In this document: positions 15,781-23,070 of the stretch, piece by piece
Position numbering within the stretch: the first letter of the stretch is position 1
Layout: every line of letters starts with the position of its first letter
NCBI RefSeq assembly: GCF_014654675.1
Contig: NZ_BNBC01000006.1
Span: forward strand, 1-64,000
Length of the DNA stretch: 64,000 nt
Direction: 5' to 3'
Source: Streptomyces spiralis
GTDB taxonomy: Bacteria; Actinomycetota; Actinomycetes; Streptomycetales; Streptomycetaceae
Position numbers and translations under genes: made by a program
The notes under the pieces: model-generated
The model's input: only the letters and a program-made list of their open reading frames with translations
What the model was told of the DNA's origin: nothing
Databases searched by the model: none

Positions 15781-15832
15781 CGGCGGAGCCGTACAGGGGG
15801 CCGGTTCAGAGGGCCGGTTCAGAGGGCCGGTT

Positions 15833-16390
15833 TCAGAGAGTCAGGCTGATCGCCGCGCCTATGCCGCCCAGGAGGAGGGCGACGGCCGCCTCGGGCCAGC
15901 CGCCCGAGCCCCAGCGGAAGAACCGGTCCACGGCCAGCCGGCCCGGGCCGAGGGCGGCGACGGCCAGGGCGACCACGGCGATGCAGACGTTGTACTCGAC
16001 CCCCTGCTCCGTGACCCACAGGCCCTTCGCGCCGGTCACCGTCACCATGGCGTTGATCATCACGCCGATGAGAGCGGCGGCGGCCAGCGGGGTGAGCAGC
16101 CCCAGGGCCAGGCCGAGGCCGCCGAGGAACTCGGAGGCACCACCGATCACCGCGAAGACGTTTCCCGGACGGTAGCCGAGGCTCTCGAAGAACCGGCCGG
16201 TCGCGGTCAGGCCCTGACCGCCGAAGAGACCGAACAGTTTCTGGGCGCCGTGCCCGGCCATCAGCAGCCCGAAGGTCAGTCTGAGGAGCAGAAGTCCGCA
16301 GTCGGCCGCGGACGCGAGGGGGGCGGCGGTGCCGTGCGCGGCCGTTTCCGTCGGGCGCGCGGGACGGACCAGGATGCGCTTGGTAACCAT
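15833..16390 (-). CDS. DoxX family membrane protein
   Basis: A 185-residue integral membrane protein. Four hydrophobic segments follow the DoxX pattern: LLLLRLTFGLLMAGHGAQKL, then FGGQGL, FFESLGY and a glycine-rich core (ASEFLGGLGLALGLL). The start is ATG 16390 with CGGAG 6 bases upstream; longer in-frame starts lack a ribosome site. DoxX proteins are linked to oxidant defence and thiol metabolism in actinobacteria, and the AhpD-type gene converges on it. It lies downstream of the peptide gene at 16538-16768, but a strong hairpin separates them. Confidence 0.88.
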   Translation of the reverse strand: MVTKRILVRPARPTETAAHGTAAPLASAADCGLLLLRLTFGLLMAGHGAQKLFGLFGGQGLTATGRFFESLGYRPGNVFAVIGGASEFLGGLGLALGLLTPLAAAALIGVMINAMVTVTGAKGLWVTEQGVEYNVCIAVVALAVAALGPGRLAVDRFFRWGSGGWPEAAVALLLGGIGAAISLTL

Positions 16391-16472
16391 TGAATACTCC
16401 GGATGGTCCGGAATGCCCCGGATGTTTCCGATCCTTTCGCAGTCGTCACCGTCGTGCATCTGGGACGCGACA

Positions 16473-16517
16473 CGAAGGGCCGGCTCGGGGAGCCCTCCTC
16501 TCCGAGCCGGCCCTTCG
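16473..16517 (-). terminator. Strong hairpin terminator after the peptide gene
   Basis: A perfect 16-base stem, CGAAGGGCCGGCTCGG at 16473-16488 and its complement at 16502-16517, closes a 13-base loop. It lies 20 bases past the stop of the minus-strand peptide gene and before the DoxX gene. There is no U-tract, as is common in Streptomyces. It would also work in the other direction. Confidence 0.85.
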
Positions 16518-16537
16518 GGCATCGAAAAGCGCGCGAA

Positions 16538-16768
16538 TCAGAACGTGACGGTCGCGCCGACCTGGTGGTACTGACCGAGGGTGCCCAGCGCGGTGCCGAG
16601 GGCACCGGCCGTGGCGGCCTGGGCCTGGCCCAGGACGTCCGAGTCGCTGATCGCCGTCGGGCCGGCGACGACACCGGCGTGCGGGCTCAGGCCGCCCAGG
16701 CCGCCGGAGACGCCGTCGAGCTCGGCGTCGGAGATCTCGGTGGTCCGGATCTGGGGAGCGGAGTTCAT
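16538..16768 (-). CDS. Small peptide with double-glycine leader (putative precursor peptide)
   Basis: A 76-residue peptide starting at ATG 16768, with AAGGGAAG 8 bases upstream. The N-terminal third is acidic and amphipathic (TTEISDAELDGVSGG) and ends in Gly22-Gly23, the form of leaders cut by peptidase-containing ABC exporters and found on class II lanthipeptides and bacteriocins. The following about 53 residues are rich in Ala, Gly, Thr, Val and Ser, with no cysteine, so it cannot be a lanthipeptide as written. No modification enzyme is adjacent. A His-rich peptide and ABC transporter operon lies 554 bases away on the other strand. Annotators often label such genes type A2 lanthipeptide from the leader alone; I would not go that far. 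Confidence 0.75.
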   Translation of the reverse strand: MNSAPQIRTTEISDAELDGVSGGLGGLSPHAGVVAGPTAISDSDVLGQAQAATAGALGTALGTLGQYHQVGATVTF

Positions 16769-17322
16769 GTGGGAACTTCCCTTCGCATGGGTGTGGCACA
16801 AGGGGCGGTCCCGCTGGGGACTGCGAGCCGCCGCGACCGCCGGCGTGCGGCATCCGATTCCGGACGCCTTCGCTCCACCGGCGGCGCAACGGATCAAACC
16901 ACGGAGCACGCCGCGCATCTATTCAACGAACGCTCCCGCCAGGTCCGTTGGACGCTCCGGTTACGCATCTGTGTGCACGCCGCCACGAAGAGGGAGCAGC
17001 TTCTCTACATGCTCCACGACATGGTCGACGAATCCTGAAGTGACAGGTGTTGCCAGAGTGGTTGCGAACGGGACACTCCGCACCAATACGGCGCGGCGCG
17101 GCAGGCTTTCCCGCCCCCTCACCGTCTCCCGTGCCGCCGTTGCGCAATCGCCGTGAAGATTCGCGGCAGCCGGGCCCGGCAGGCCGCCACCCAGCGAACA
17201 CCACCGGGCACAGAAACAGGAAGTTTCATGATTTTACGGACAAAAGCCATCCCATTCGCGTCCTGCACCGTATCCAGTACAAGACCCGCTCAAGGAGGAG
17301 CGGACAGGAGAGGAAGCACGCA
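16769..17322. promoter_or_regulatory. Divergent intergenic region between the two peptide genes
   Basis: These 554 bases separate the starts of the double-glycine peptide (minus) and the His-rich peptide operon (plus). The part from about 17225 to 17290 is AT-richer than its surroundings (TTTCATGATTTTACGG at about 17224) and may contain the promoter of the plus-strand operon. No frame here has convincing codon use or a family match, and no RNA structure is obvious. Confidence 0.5.
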
Positions 17323-17499
17323 ATGGCGATCTTCAAGGATCTCTTCCCGGCCAAGAGCCACGGTCACGGGGGCAGTGGCCACGGAGGTCACGGCCACGGC
17401 GACCACGGCCACGGCGACCACGACCACGGACACGGATCCGGACACGACGACTCCTCGAGGAGGGGACGTCGGCACGGTTCGCGTCACGGCGACTACTGA
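17323..17499 (+). CDS. His/Gly-rich small peptide, first gene of exporter operon
   Basis: A 58-residue peptide starting at ATG 17323 behind GGAGAGGAAG. After a short hydrophobic head (MAIFKDLFPAKS) it carries a His-Gly-Asp repeat region with 13 histidines in the peptide, then a basic tail (SSRRGRRHGSRHGDY). Such His-rich tracts bind Zn, Ni or Cu. Only 3 bases separate its stop from the ABC transporter start, so the two are translationally coupled. It could be a metal-binding or metal-buffering peptide, an exported peptide, or a substrate of the kinase two genes on. I do not recognise a named family. Confidence 0.8.
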   Translation: MAIFKDLFPAKSHGHGGSGHGGHGHGDHGHGDHDHGHGSGHDDSSRRGRRHGSRHGDY

Positions 17500-17502
17500 T
17501 AC

Positions 17503-19485
17503 ATGAGGAACACCACAACCACTGACAAAGGGCCCAAACGGCCGAGCGGACCGGCGCACGAGGGAGCCGGTCCGCTCCGTCGGCATGCCCGCCCGCAGGC
17601 TCTCCGGCAATTGCTGCGCGGTCTGCTGTCGGTCGGCACGGACACGGACGCCGTGGTCGCGGCCGCCCCGCCGCTGTCCGTCCGCGAGGTGTTCCGCCGG
17701 TTCTGGCCGTACACGCGCGGCCGGCGGGGGCGCCTGCTGCCGCTCGCGCTGTTCAGCGTGCTCGGGCCGCTCGTCGACGGCGGGGAGCTGTGGCTGTTCA
17801 AGGTGGTGGTGGACGAGGTCCTCGTCCCGAGGGATCTGTCGCCGTTCCTGTGGATCGCCCCCGCCTATCTGGGGCTCATCGTCGTCTCCGGGATCCTGGG
17901 GTTCGCCGACGACGTGCTGTCGGCGTACGTCAGCGAGAGCTTCCTGCTGGCACTGCGCTCCGATGTCTTCCGGCACGTCCAGGGTCTGTCGCTGGGGTTC
18001 TTCGAACGGCGGCGGCTCGGGGACCTGCTGTCCCGGGTCACCGGTGACGTGGACGCCGTGGAGACGTTCCTGCTGTCCGGTGTGGCGGACGTGCTGTACT
18101 ACGTCATCCAGTTGGGCGTCTTCCTCGGTCTGCTCTTCTATCTGAGCTGGGACCTCACCCTCCTCGCCCTCGTCATCGTGCCGCTGTTCTGGGGCGCCGC
18201 CCGGCACTTCTCCCGGCTGGTCAAGGAGGCGTCCCGGGAGCGCAGGCGCCGCAGCGGCTCGCTCACCGCGGTCGCCGAGGAGTCGCTGGGCAACGTCGCC
18301 CTGGTCCAGGCGTACAACCGGCAGGCCTGGGAGGGCCACCGCTTCGAGCGCGAGAACATCGGCAAGTTCCACGCCGCGATGGCCTCGGCGCGGATCCGCG
18401 CCGTCTACCGGCCGCTCGTCGAGCTCATCGAGGTCTGCGGCGCCCTCGCCGTCATCGGCCTGGGCACCTGGAAGCTGGCCCAGGGGCAGCTCACGCTGGG
18501 CGGCCTGCTGGTCTTCCTGGCGCTGATCAGCAAGCTCTACGGTCCGGTCCGCGACCTCTCCCGGCTCGGCACCACCTTCTACTCCGCCTCCGCCTCCGCC
18601 GAACGGATCGCCGAACTGCTCGACCAGCGGCCCCAGGTCACCCAGGCCCCCGACGCCCGGCGGATCCGGCGGGCGCGCGGCGAGATCGAGTTCGACGCGG
18701 TCTCCTTCCGCTACCCCGGCACCACCCGCCCGGCGCTGTCCGGCGTCTCCTTCCACGTCTCCCCCGGCGAGACCCTGGCACTGGTCGGCGCCAGCGGGGC
18801 CGGCAAGTCCACCGTCGCCAAGCTGCAACTGCGCTTCTACGACCCCGACCTGGGCGCCGTGCGCCTCGACGGGGCCGATCTGCGCCGCCTCGACCTGACC
18901 GACGTACGAGAGAGCGTCGCGGTCGTCCTCCAGGAGACGCTCGTCCTGCACGGCACGGTCCGGGAGAACATCGCCTACGGCCGGCCCGACGCCACCGAGG
19001 CCGAGATCGTGGCGGCGGCGCGCGCCGCCGACGCCGACGGCTTCATCCGGCTGCTGCCGGACGGGTACGACACGGTGGTCGGCCAGCGCGGCCGGACGCT
19101 GTCCGGCGGGCAGCGCCAGCGCCTCGCCATCGCCCGCGCGATGATCAGGGACGCGCCCGTGCTGCTTCTGGACGAGCCCACCACCGGACTCGACGCCCAG
19201 TCCGGCCACCGGATCATGGACCCGCTGCGCCGCCTCATGGCCGGCCGTACGACCGTCGTCATCTCGCACAACCTGCTCACCGTCCGCGACGCCACCCGCG
19301 TGGTGGTCCTCGACCACGGTCGGGTCGTCGAGTCCGGCACCCACGACGAGCTGTTCCTGCGCGACGGCGCCTACGCCCGCCTCCACCGGCTGCACGCCAC
19401 GACCGGCCCGGCGGGCACCGTGCCCGGTCCGGCGGGCACGATGACCGGGCCTGAGGGCAACGGATCGGGGAGGGTGCGGCCGTGA
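17503..19485 (+). CDS. ABC exporter, fused membrane and ATPase domains
   Basis: A 660-residue half-transporter. Residues about 75-370 form the six-helix ABC type-1 membrane domain (motifs LSLGFFERRRLGDLLSRVTGD, EESLGNVALVQAYNRQ). The ATPase domain has Walker A GASGAGKST (429-437), signature LSGGQRQRLAIARA (from 533), Walker B VLLLDEPTTGLD (about 553-564) and the switch histidine in VVISHNL. It is an exporter of the lipid/peptide/multidrug type and lacks a C39 peptidase domain, so it could not itself cut a double-glycine leader. It has a 50-residue cytoplasmic N-terminal extension. It overlaps the kinase gene by 4 bases (GTGA). Confidence 0.93.
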   Translation: MRNTTTTDKGPKRPSGPAHEGAGPLRRHARPQALRQLLRGLLSVGTDTDAVVAAAPPLSVREVFRRFWPYTRGRRGRLLPLALFSVLGPLVDGGELWLFKVVVDEVLVPRDLSPFLWIAPAYLGLIVVSGILGFADDVLSAYVSESFLLALRSDVFRHVQGLSLGFFERRRLGDLLSRVTGDVDAVETFLLSGVADVLYYVIQLGVFLGLLFYLSWDLTLLALVIVPLFWGAARHFSRLVKEASRERRRRSGSLTAVAEESLGNVALVQAYNRQAWEGHRFERENIGKFHAAMASARIRAVYRPLVELIEVCGALAVIGLGTWKLAQGQLTLGGLLVFLALISKLYGPVRDLSRLGTTFYSASASAERIAELLDQRPQVTQAPDARRIRRARGEIEFDAVSFRYPGTTRPALSGVSFHVSPGETLALVGASGAGKSTVAKLQLRFYDPDLGAVRLDGADLRRLDLTDVRESVAVVLQETLVLHGTVRENIAYGRPDATEAEIVAAARAADADGFIRLLPDGYDTVVGQRGRTLSGGQRQRLAIARAMIRDAPVLLLDEPTTGLDAQSGHRIMDPLRRLMAGRTTVVISHNLLTVRDATRVVVLDHGRVVESGTHDELFLRDGAYARLHRLHATTGPAGTVPGPAGTMTGPEGNGSGRVRP

Positions 19486-20375
19486 CCGAGACCCAGGTGC
19501 GTGCTTCGCCCGGCCCCGCCCCGCCGCCACCGCTGCCGCCGGGCACCCGGCCGGTCCCCGGATACGTGTTCCTCGGGCACCTCACGCGCACCGGATGGCT
19601 GGACCTGTACGACTCCTGGAGCGAGGAACGCGACTGCCGGTGCGTCATCAAGGTGGTGCGCCCGGACCGCCACGGCGAGGCGGACCTGACCGAACGACTG
19701 CTGCGCGAGGGGCAGTGGCTGCGCGACTTCACCCACCCGCACCTGGTCCGCGCCTACGAGGTCTTCGTGTCGCCCGAGCCCCTCGTCGTCCTGGAGACAC
19801 TGAGCGGGGAGACCCTGTCCCATCTCGTCCACCGGCTGAAGCGGCGGCCGGCCGCCACCGACCTGGCCGTGCTCGGGGCGCAGCTGTGCTCCGCGGCCCA
19901 CTATCTGCACGGCCGGGGCCTGCTGCACCTGGACCTCAAGCCGTCCAACGTCGTGGTGGAACGCGGCCACGCCAAGGTGCTCGACCTCAGCCTGGCCCGC
20001 CCGCCGGGCCTGGCCCCGCCCGGGATCGGCACCTTCGCCTATCTCGCTCCGGAGCAGGCACGCGGCGAGCCGCTCACGGCCGCGGCCGACGTGTGGGGCA
20101 TCGGCGTCACGCTGTACGAGGTGGCCTGCGGCAGCCTCCCCTTCACCGCGCCCGGCGACCACTGCGCGAGCTCGTACGGCCACGACTCCGAGGACGAGCG
20201 ATACCCGCAGCTGGAGGAGACGGCCCCGCCGATCGCGGCACGGCGGCGACTGCCGTGCGAGCTCGCCGCGCTCGTCGACGGCTGTCTGCGGGCGGACCCG
20301 CGGGCACGGCCCACGGTCCCGGACCTGGCGACGTCCCTGCGCGCACTGCTCCCCTCCCCCGAGACGCACGAGTGA
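19482..20375 (+). CDS. Divergent Ser/Thr protein kinase-like protein
   Basis: A 297-residue soluble kinase-fold protein starting at GTG 19482 inside the ABC gene stop. Lys57 (VIK), Asp151 (HLDLKPSN) and Asp168 are present, so catalysis is possible. However, HRD is HLD, DFG is DLS, and the glycine-rich loop is degenerate (LGHLTRTGWLDLY). The APE region is intact (LAPEQARGE). There is no membrane segment or sensor domain, unlike typical PknB proteins. As the third gene of the His-peptide/ABC operon it may phosphorylate the peptide or regulate the exporter. It resembles the kinase part of class III/IV lanthipeptide synthetases but has no lyase or cyclase domain. Confidence 0.85.
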   Translation: MTETQVRASPGPAPPPPLPPGTRPVPGYVFLGHLTRTGWLDLYDSWSEERDCRCVIKVVRPDRHGEADLTERLLREGQWLRDFTHPHLVRAYEVFVSPEPLVVLETLSGETLSHLVHRLKRRPAATDLAVLGAQLCSAAHYLHGRGLLHLDLKPSNVVVERGHAKVLDLSLARPPGLAPPGIGTFAYLAPEQARGEPLTAAADVWGIGVTLYEVACGSLPFTAPGDHCASSYGHDSEDERYPQLEETAPPIAARRRLPCELAALVDGCLRADPRARPTVPDLATSLRALLPSPETHE

Positions 20376-20402
20376 CAAGACCCCGGCGCGGGTGAGAGGA
20401 AC

Positions 20403-21185
20403 TCAGGTCTCCGCGCCCGTGGCGAAGTGGGTGGTGGCCAGCACCGTGCCGTCGGGTTCCGTCAGCCGGGCGCCGGAGAGCCCCGCGCGGCCGACACCGG
20501 CCGGGGTGGGGGCTCCCCACGAGCCCTGGCCCTTGTGGAGGCTGAAGCTGCCGACCCGGACGCTGCTGCCGTCCTTGTGCACCAGCAGGCAGGAGACCCG
20601 GCCGCTGTAGGGGGTGCCCGCCCCGGCGAGGTCGACGGTCATGAAGATCCAGCCGGGGGTGCCCGCGTGGGCGTAGACCTCGCCGGCCGGCCTTCCCGCC
20701 TGGGCCTGGGCGGACATCAGGCCGCCCCACAGCATGTCGGTGTCCCGGTTCGCGGTGGGCGGAGCGGGGCGGGACATGGTGTCCTCGATGGCCGTGCCGA
20801 CCGACCAGCCGCCGAACCCCACGGCCAGGACGCACACGGTGGCGACGGCGGCGACCCCGGGCCGTATGCGCCGGGCGAACCGGCCCCGACGGGGCCGGCC
20901 GGGCACCCGGGCGAGCCTACGGCCCTCGTGTGCCGCCGCGCTCGCCGCCGCGTCCTGCGTCAGCACCTGCGCCACCCGGGTCTCGAACCCGACCGGCGGC
21001 TCGCTGCCCGGCAGCAGCCCGATCAGCCGGTCGCCGACCTGGGTCAGCTGCCGGATGTGCTCACGGCAGTCCGCGCACCGCTCAAGATGCGCGACGGCGC
21101 CGGCCCGCTCGCGGCCGGGCAGCACCCCGAGAGCGAGTTCGGCGCCGATCTCGCGCAGCTTGTCGCACATCACGTCATTGGGCAT
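20403..21185 (-). CDS. Zinc-binding anti-sigma factor
   Basis: A 260-residue membrane protein. The ZAS zinc motif H33-x3-C37-x2-C40 (HLERCADC) is in the N-terminal cytoplasmic domain. One membrane helix spans about 110-128 and is followed by an extracytoplasmic domain of about 130 residues that ends with a stretch typical of RskA-type C-termini (GTVLATTHF). It should hold the ECF sigma factor encoded just upstream and release it on a signal; ZAS cysteines can respond to oxidants, or the protein can be cleaved. Its start overlaps the sigma gene stop by 11 bases; GTG 21173 or ATG 21170 are alternatives. Confidence 0.92.
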   Translation of the reverse strand: MPNDVMCDKLREIGAELALGVLPGRERAGAVAHLERCADCREHIRQLTQVGDRLIGLLPGSEPPVGFETRVAQVLTQDAAASAAAHEGRRLARVPGRPRRGRFARRIRPGVAAVATVCVLAVGFGGWSVGTAIEDTMSRPAPPTANRDTDMLWGGLMSAQAQAGRPAGEVYAHAGTPGWIFMTVDLAGAGTPYSGRVSCLLVHKDGSSVRVGSFSLHKGQGSWGAPTPAGVGRAGLSGARLTEPDGTVLATTHFATGAET

Positions 21186-21765
21186 GGTCGTCGCCTCGGC
21201 ACTCGGACGCGAGCGTGGTCCGCAGCTTGCCCATGGCCGCCCGGACCCGGGTCTTGGCCGTGCCCAGCGGGATGTGTTCCCGGTCGGCGATCTGCTGGGC
21301 GGTCATGCCGTAGATGCCCGCCATCACCAGTGCCCGGCCCTGCTCGCGTGGCAGTTCCGCCACGGCCGCCCGGAGCCGGGTCGACGCCTCGTCGGCCAGG
21401 GCGTGCTGCTCTGGGGTCTCGCTGACGACGCCCAGGATGGCGTCCAGGTCCTCGGGCGGCACCGGCTCCGATCTGCGTGACCGGACGGCGTCGATGGCGA
21501 GGTTGTGGGCGATGGTGGTCAGCCAGGTCGTCACCGATCCGCGCCGCGAGTCGTAGATCTGCGCATGACGCCACGCCCGCTCGAACGTCTGCTGGGCGAT
21601 GTCCTCGGCGAGTTGCGGGTCTCCGGTGACGGCGATCGCGACACCGAAGACGCGATGCTGGAACCTCCTCACGAAACTGACCGCGAGCTCCGGGTCACCG
21701 AGGGCCAGCCCGGACAGCAGAGCCTCGTCCGGGAGACGGCCCACAGTGAACCGAAATCTCGACAT
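21175..21765 (-). CDS. ECF RNA polymerase sigma factor
   Basis: A sigma-70 family ECF factor of 196 residues from ATG 21765 (AGGGAT upstream); an in-frame start at 21822 would add 19 Arg-rich residues. Region 2 includes AEDIAQQTFERAWRHA and WLTTIAHNLAIDAVRSR; region 4 includes ELPREQGRALVMAGIYGMT and IADREHIPLGTAKTRVRAAM. It is encoded with its own zinc anti-sigma factor, as in the SigK/RskA-like groups. The target promoters cannot be told from the window. The next gene downstream is convergent, and LLM oxidoreductase lies upstream on the same strand. Confidence 0.93.
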   Translation of the reverse strand: MSRFRFTVGRLPDEALLSGLALGDPELAVSFVRRFQHRVFGVAIAVTGDPQLAEDIAQQTFERAWRHAQIYDSRRGSVTTWLTTIAHNLAIDAVRSRRSEPVPPEDLDAILGVVSETPEQHALADEASTRLRAAVAELPREQGRALVMAGIYGMTAQQIADREHIPLGTAKTRVRAAMGKLRTTLASECRGDDHAQ

Positions 21766-21910
21766 ATCCCTATATACGGGTCGGAAGCGCCTCGGGATTT
21801 CCCGGCTGATACGGAATCCCATATTCCAATTCTCCTCCGGGCCCGCTCCCCCGCATGTTCTTCCGCGGGCCCGGCCGCGCGGATGCCGTGCCGGCCGGCG
21901 ACCCGCTCGG

Positions 21911-22756
21911 TCAGAGCGCGTCGGCGATGCGGTCGACCTGGTCGGGGTCGAGGCCGTAGCAGTAGAGCATGACCTCGTCGGCGCCCAGGTCTCCGTAGGC
22001 CGTGATGGCCTCGCGGACGGCCCGCGGGGTGGTGAGCATGCCGGAGACCATGCGGTCGGGCATGCCGGTGAAGGCGTAGTACGCGTGCATGGCGGCCCGA
22101 GCGTCCTCGACGACCTTTTCCGGGCCCAGCGCGACGTTCATCTGGGCGACGAGGCGCGGGGCGCCCTCGCGGCCGTACTCCTTCCACTGGCCGCGCACCG
22201 TGTCGAACAGGCCGTCCGCCCAGGACGGCGGCGCGGCGGCGAGGAAGCCGTCGCCCCAGCGGGCCACGCGCTCCAGAGCGACGGGCTTGAAGCCGCCGAA
22301 GAGCACCTCGGGACCGCCGGGACGGAACGCGGCCGGACCGATGGGGCCCACACCGTCGCCGTACGGTTCACCGGACCACAGACGGCGCAGCACCGGCATC
22401 TGTTCGTCCAGGCGGCGGCCCCGGGTGCGGATGTCGACGCCCGCGGCCCGGTGGTCGTCCTCGCGGCCGCCGATGCCGAGGCCGAGGACCAGGCGGCCGC
22501 CGGTCATCCGGTCCAGGGTGGCCGTCTGCTTGGCGAGCAGGGCGGTGTCCCGCAGCGGGGCCAGCAGCACCTCGGTCTGGACACGGATCCGGGACGTGGC
22601 CCCGGCGAGGACGGCGAGGGCGACCAGCGGTTCGGGGTTGTCGTACACGAGCCGGTCGAGCAGGCCGAGGGTGGTGAAGGGGCCGGCCTCGGCGCGCCGG
22701 GCCCAGGTGAGCAGGGTGGCCGGGTCGCCGATGGGAAGACCGATTCCGACGTTCAT
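21911..22756 (-). CDS. LLM-class flavin-dependent oxidoreductase
   Basis: A 281-residue luciferase-like (F420 or FMN) oxidoreductase. Family marks: MNVGIGLPIG at the N-terminus, the strand LLAPLRDTALLAKQTATLD, the glycine-rich RLVLGLGIGGREDD, and VLFGGFKPVALERVARWGDGF. The start is ATG 22756 with GGAGGCTC upstream. Its substrate is unknown; many such proteins in actinobacteria use F420. It is divergent from the RCK-domain membrane protein and stands alone, with the sigma/anti-sigma pair downstream. Confidence 0.9.
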   Translation of the reverse strand: MNVGIGLPIGDPATLLTWARRAEAGPFTTLGLLDRLVYDNPEPLVALAVLAGATSRIRVQTEVLLAPLRDTALLAKQTATLDRMTGGRLVLGLGIGGREDDHRAAGVDIRTRGRRLDEQMPVLRRLWSGEPYGDGVGPIGPAAFRPGGPEVLFGGFKPVALERVARWGDGFLAAAPPSWADGLFDTVRGQWKEYGREGAPRLVAQMNVALGPEKVVEDARAAMHAYYAFTGMPDRMVSGMLTTPRAVREAITAYGDLGADEVMLYCYGLDPDQVDRIADAL

Positions 22757-23070
22757 GAAGAGCCTCCGTGGAGAGGAAACGTGCGACAGGGAGAAGGACG
22801 GGTCGACAAGGACAGTTGCCGCCCTCTCCTGCGCCTCGGCACGACGACTCGGCGAGGCGGGACGCTCCCGCTCTGCGGCGTACTTCCGGGGAGGTCTCTT
22901 CGAAGTGCCGCCAGTCTAGGCCGCGTCCGGCCACGGGAACCAACGGTTTTCCCGCCGGTGCCACGTCTCGTCGTACGGGTGGTGCGGATCGTACGGATGG
23001 TGCGGGTCGTGCGGGTCGTGCGGTGTCCGTCGGTGGAACCACCCGTCCCGGTGAGGCAGTCTGTCCCCTC
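22757..23070. promoter_or_regulatory. Divergent region between LLM oxidoreductase and RCK protein
   Basis: This 314-base stretch holds the promoters of both neighbours. From about 22973 to 23030 it contains imperfect short repeats of the form GTGCGGRTCGTACGG. The plus-strand RCK frame is open throughout, so part of this could be coding if that gene starts upstream of 23071. No other gene is visible. Confidence 0.4.

Noticed and set aside
16538..16768. Lanthipeptide precursor
   Set aside because: The core has no cysteine and no LanM, LanB/C or LanKC gene is in the window, so the leader alone does not support that name.
17224..17240. A Zur-like box (TTTCATGATTTTAC) before the His-rich peptide
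   Set aside because: Only one half matches the palindromic Zur consensus; the other arm does not pair. It may just be AT-rich promoter DNA.
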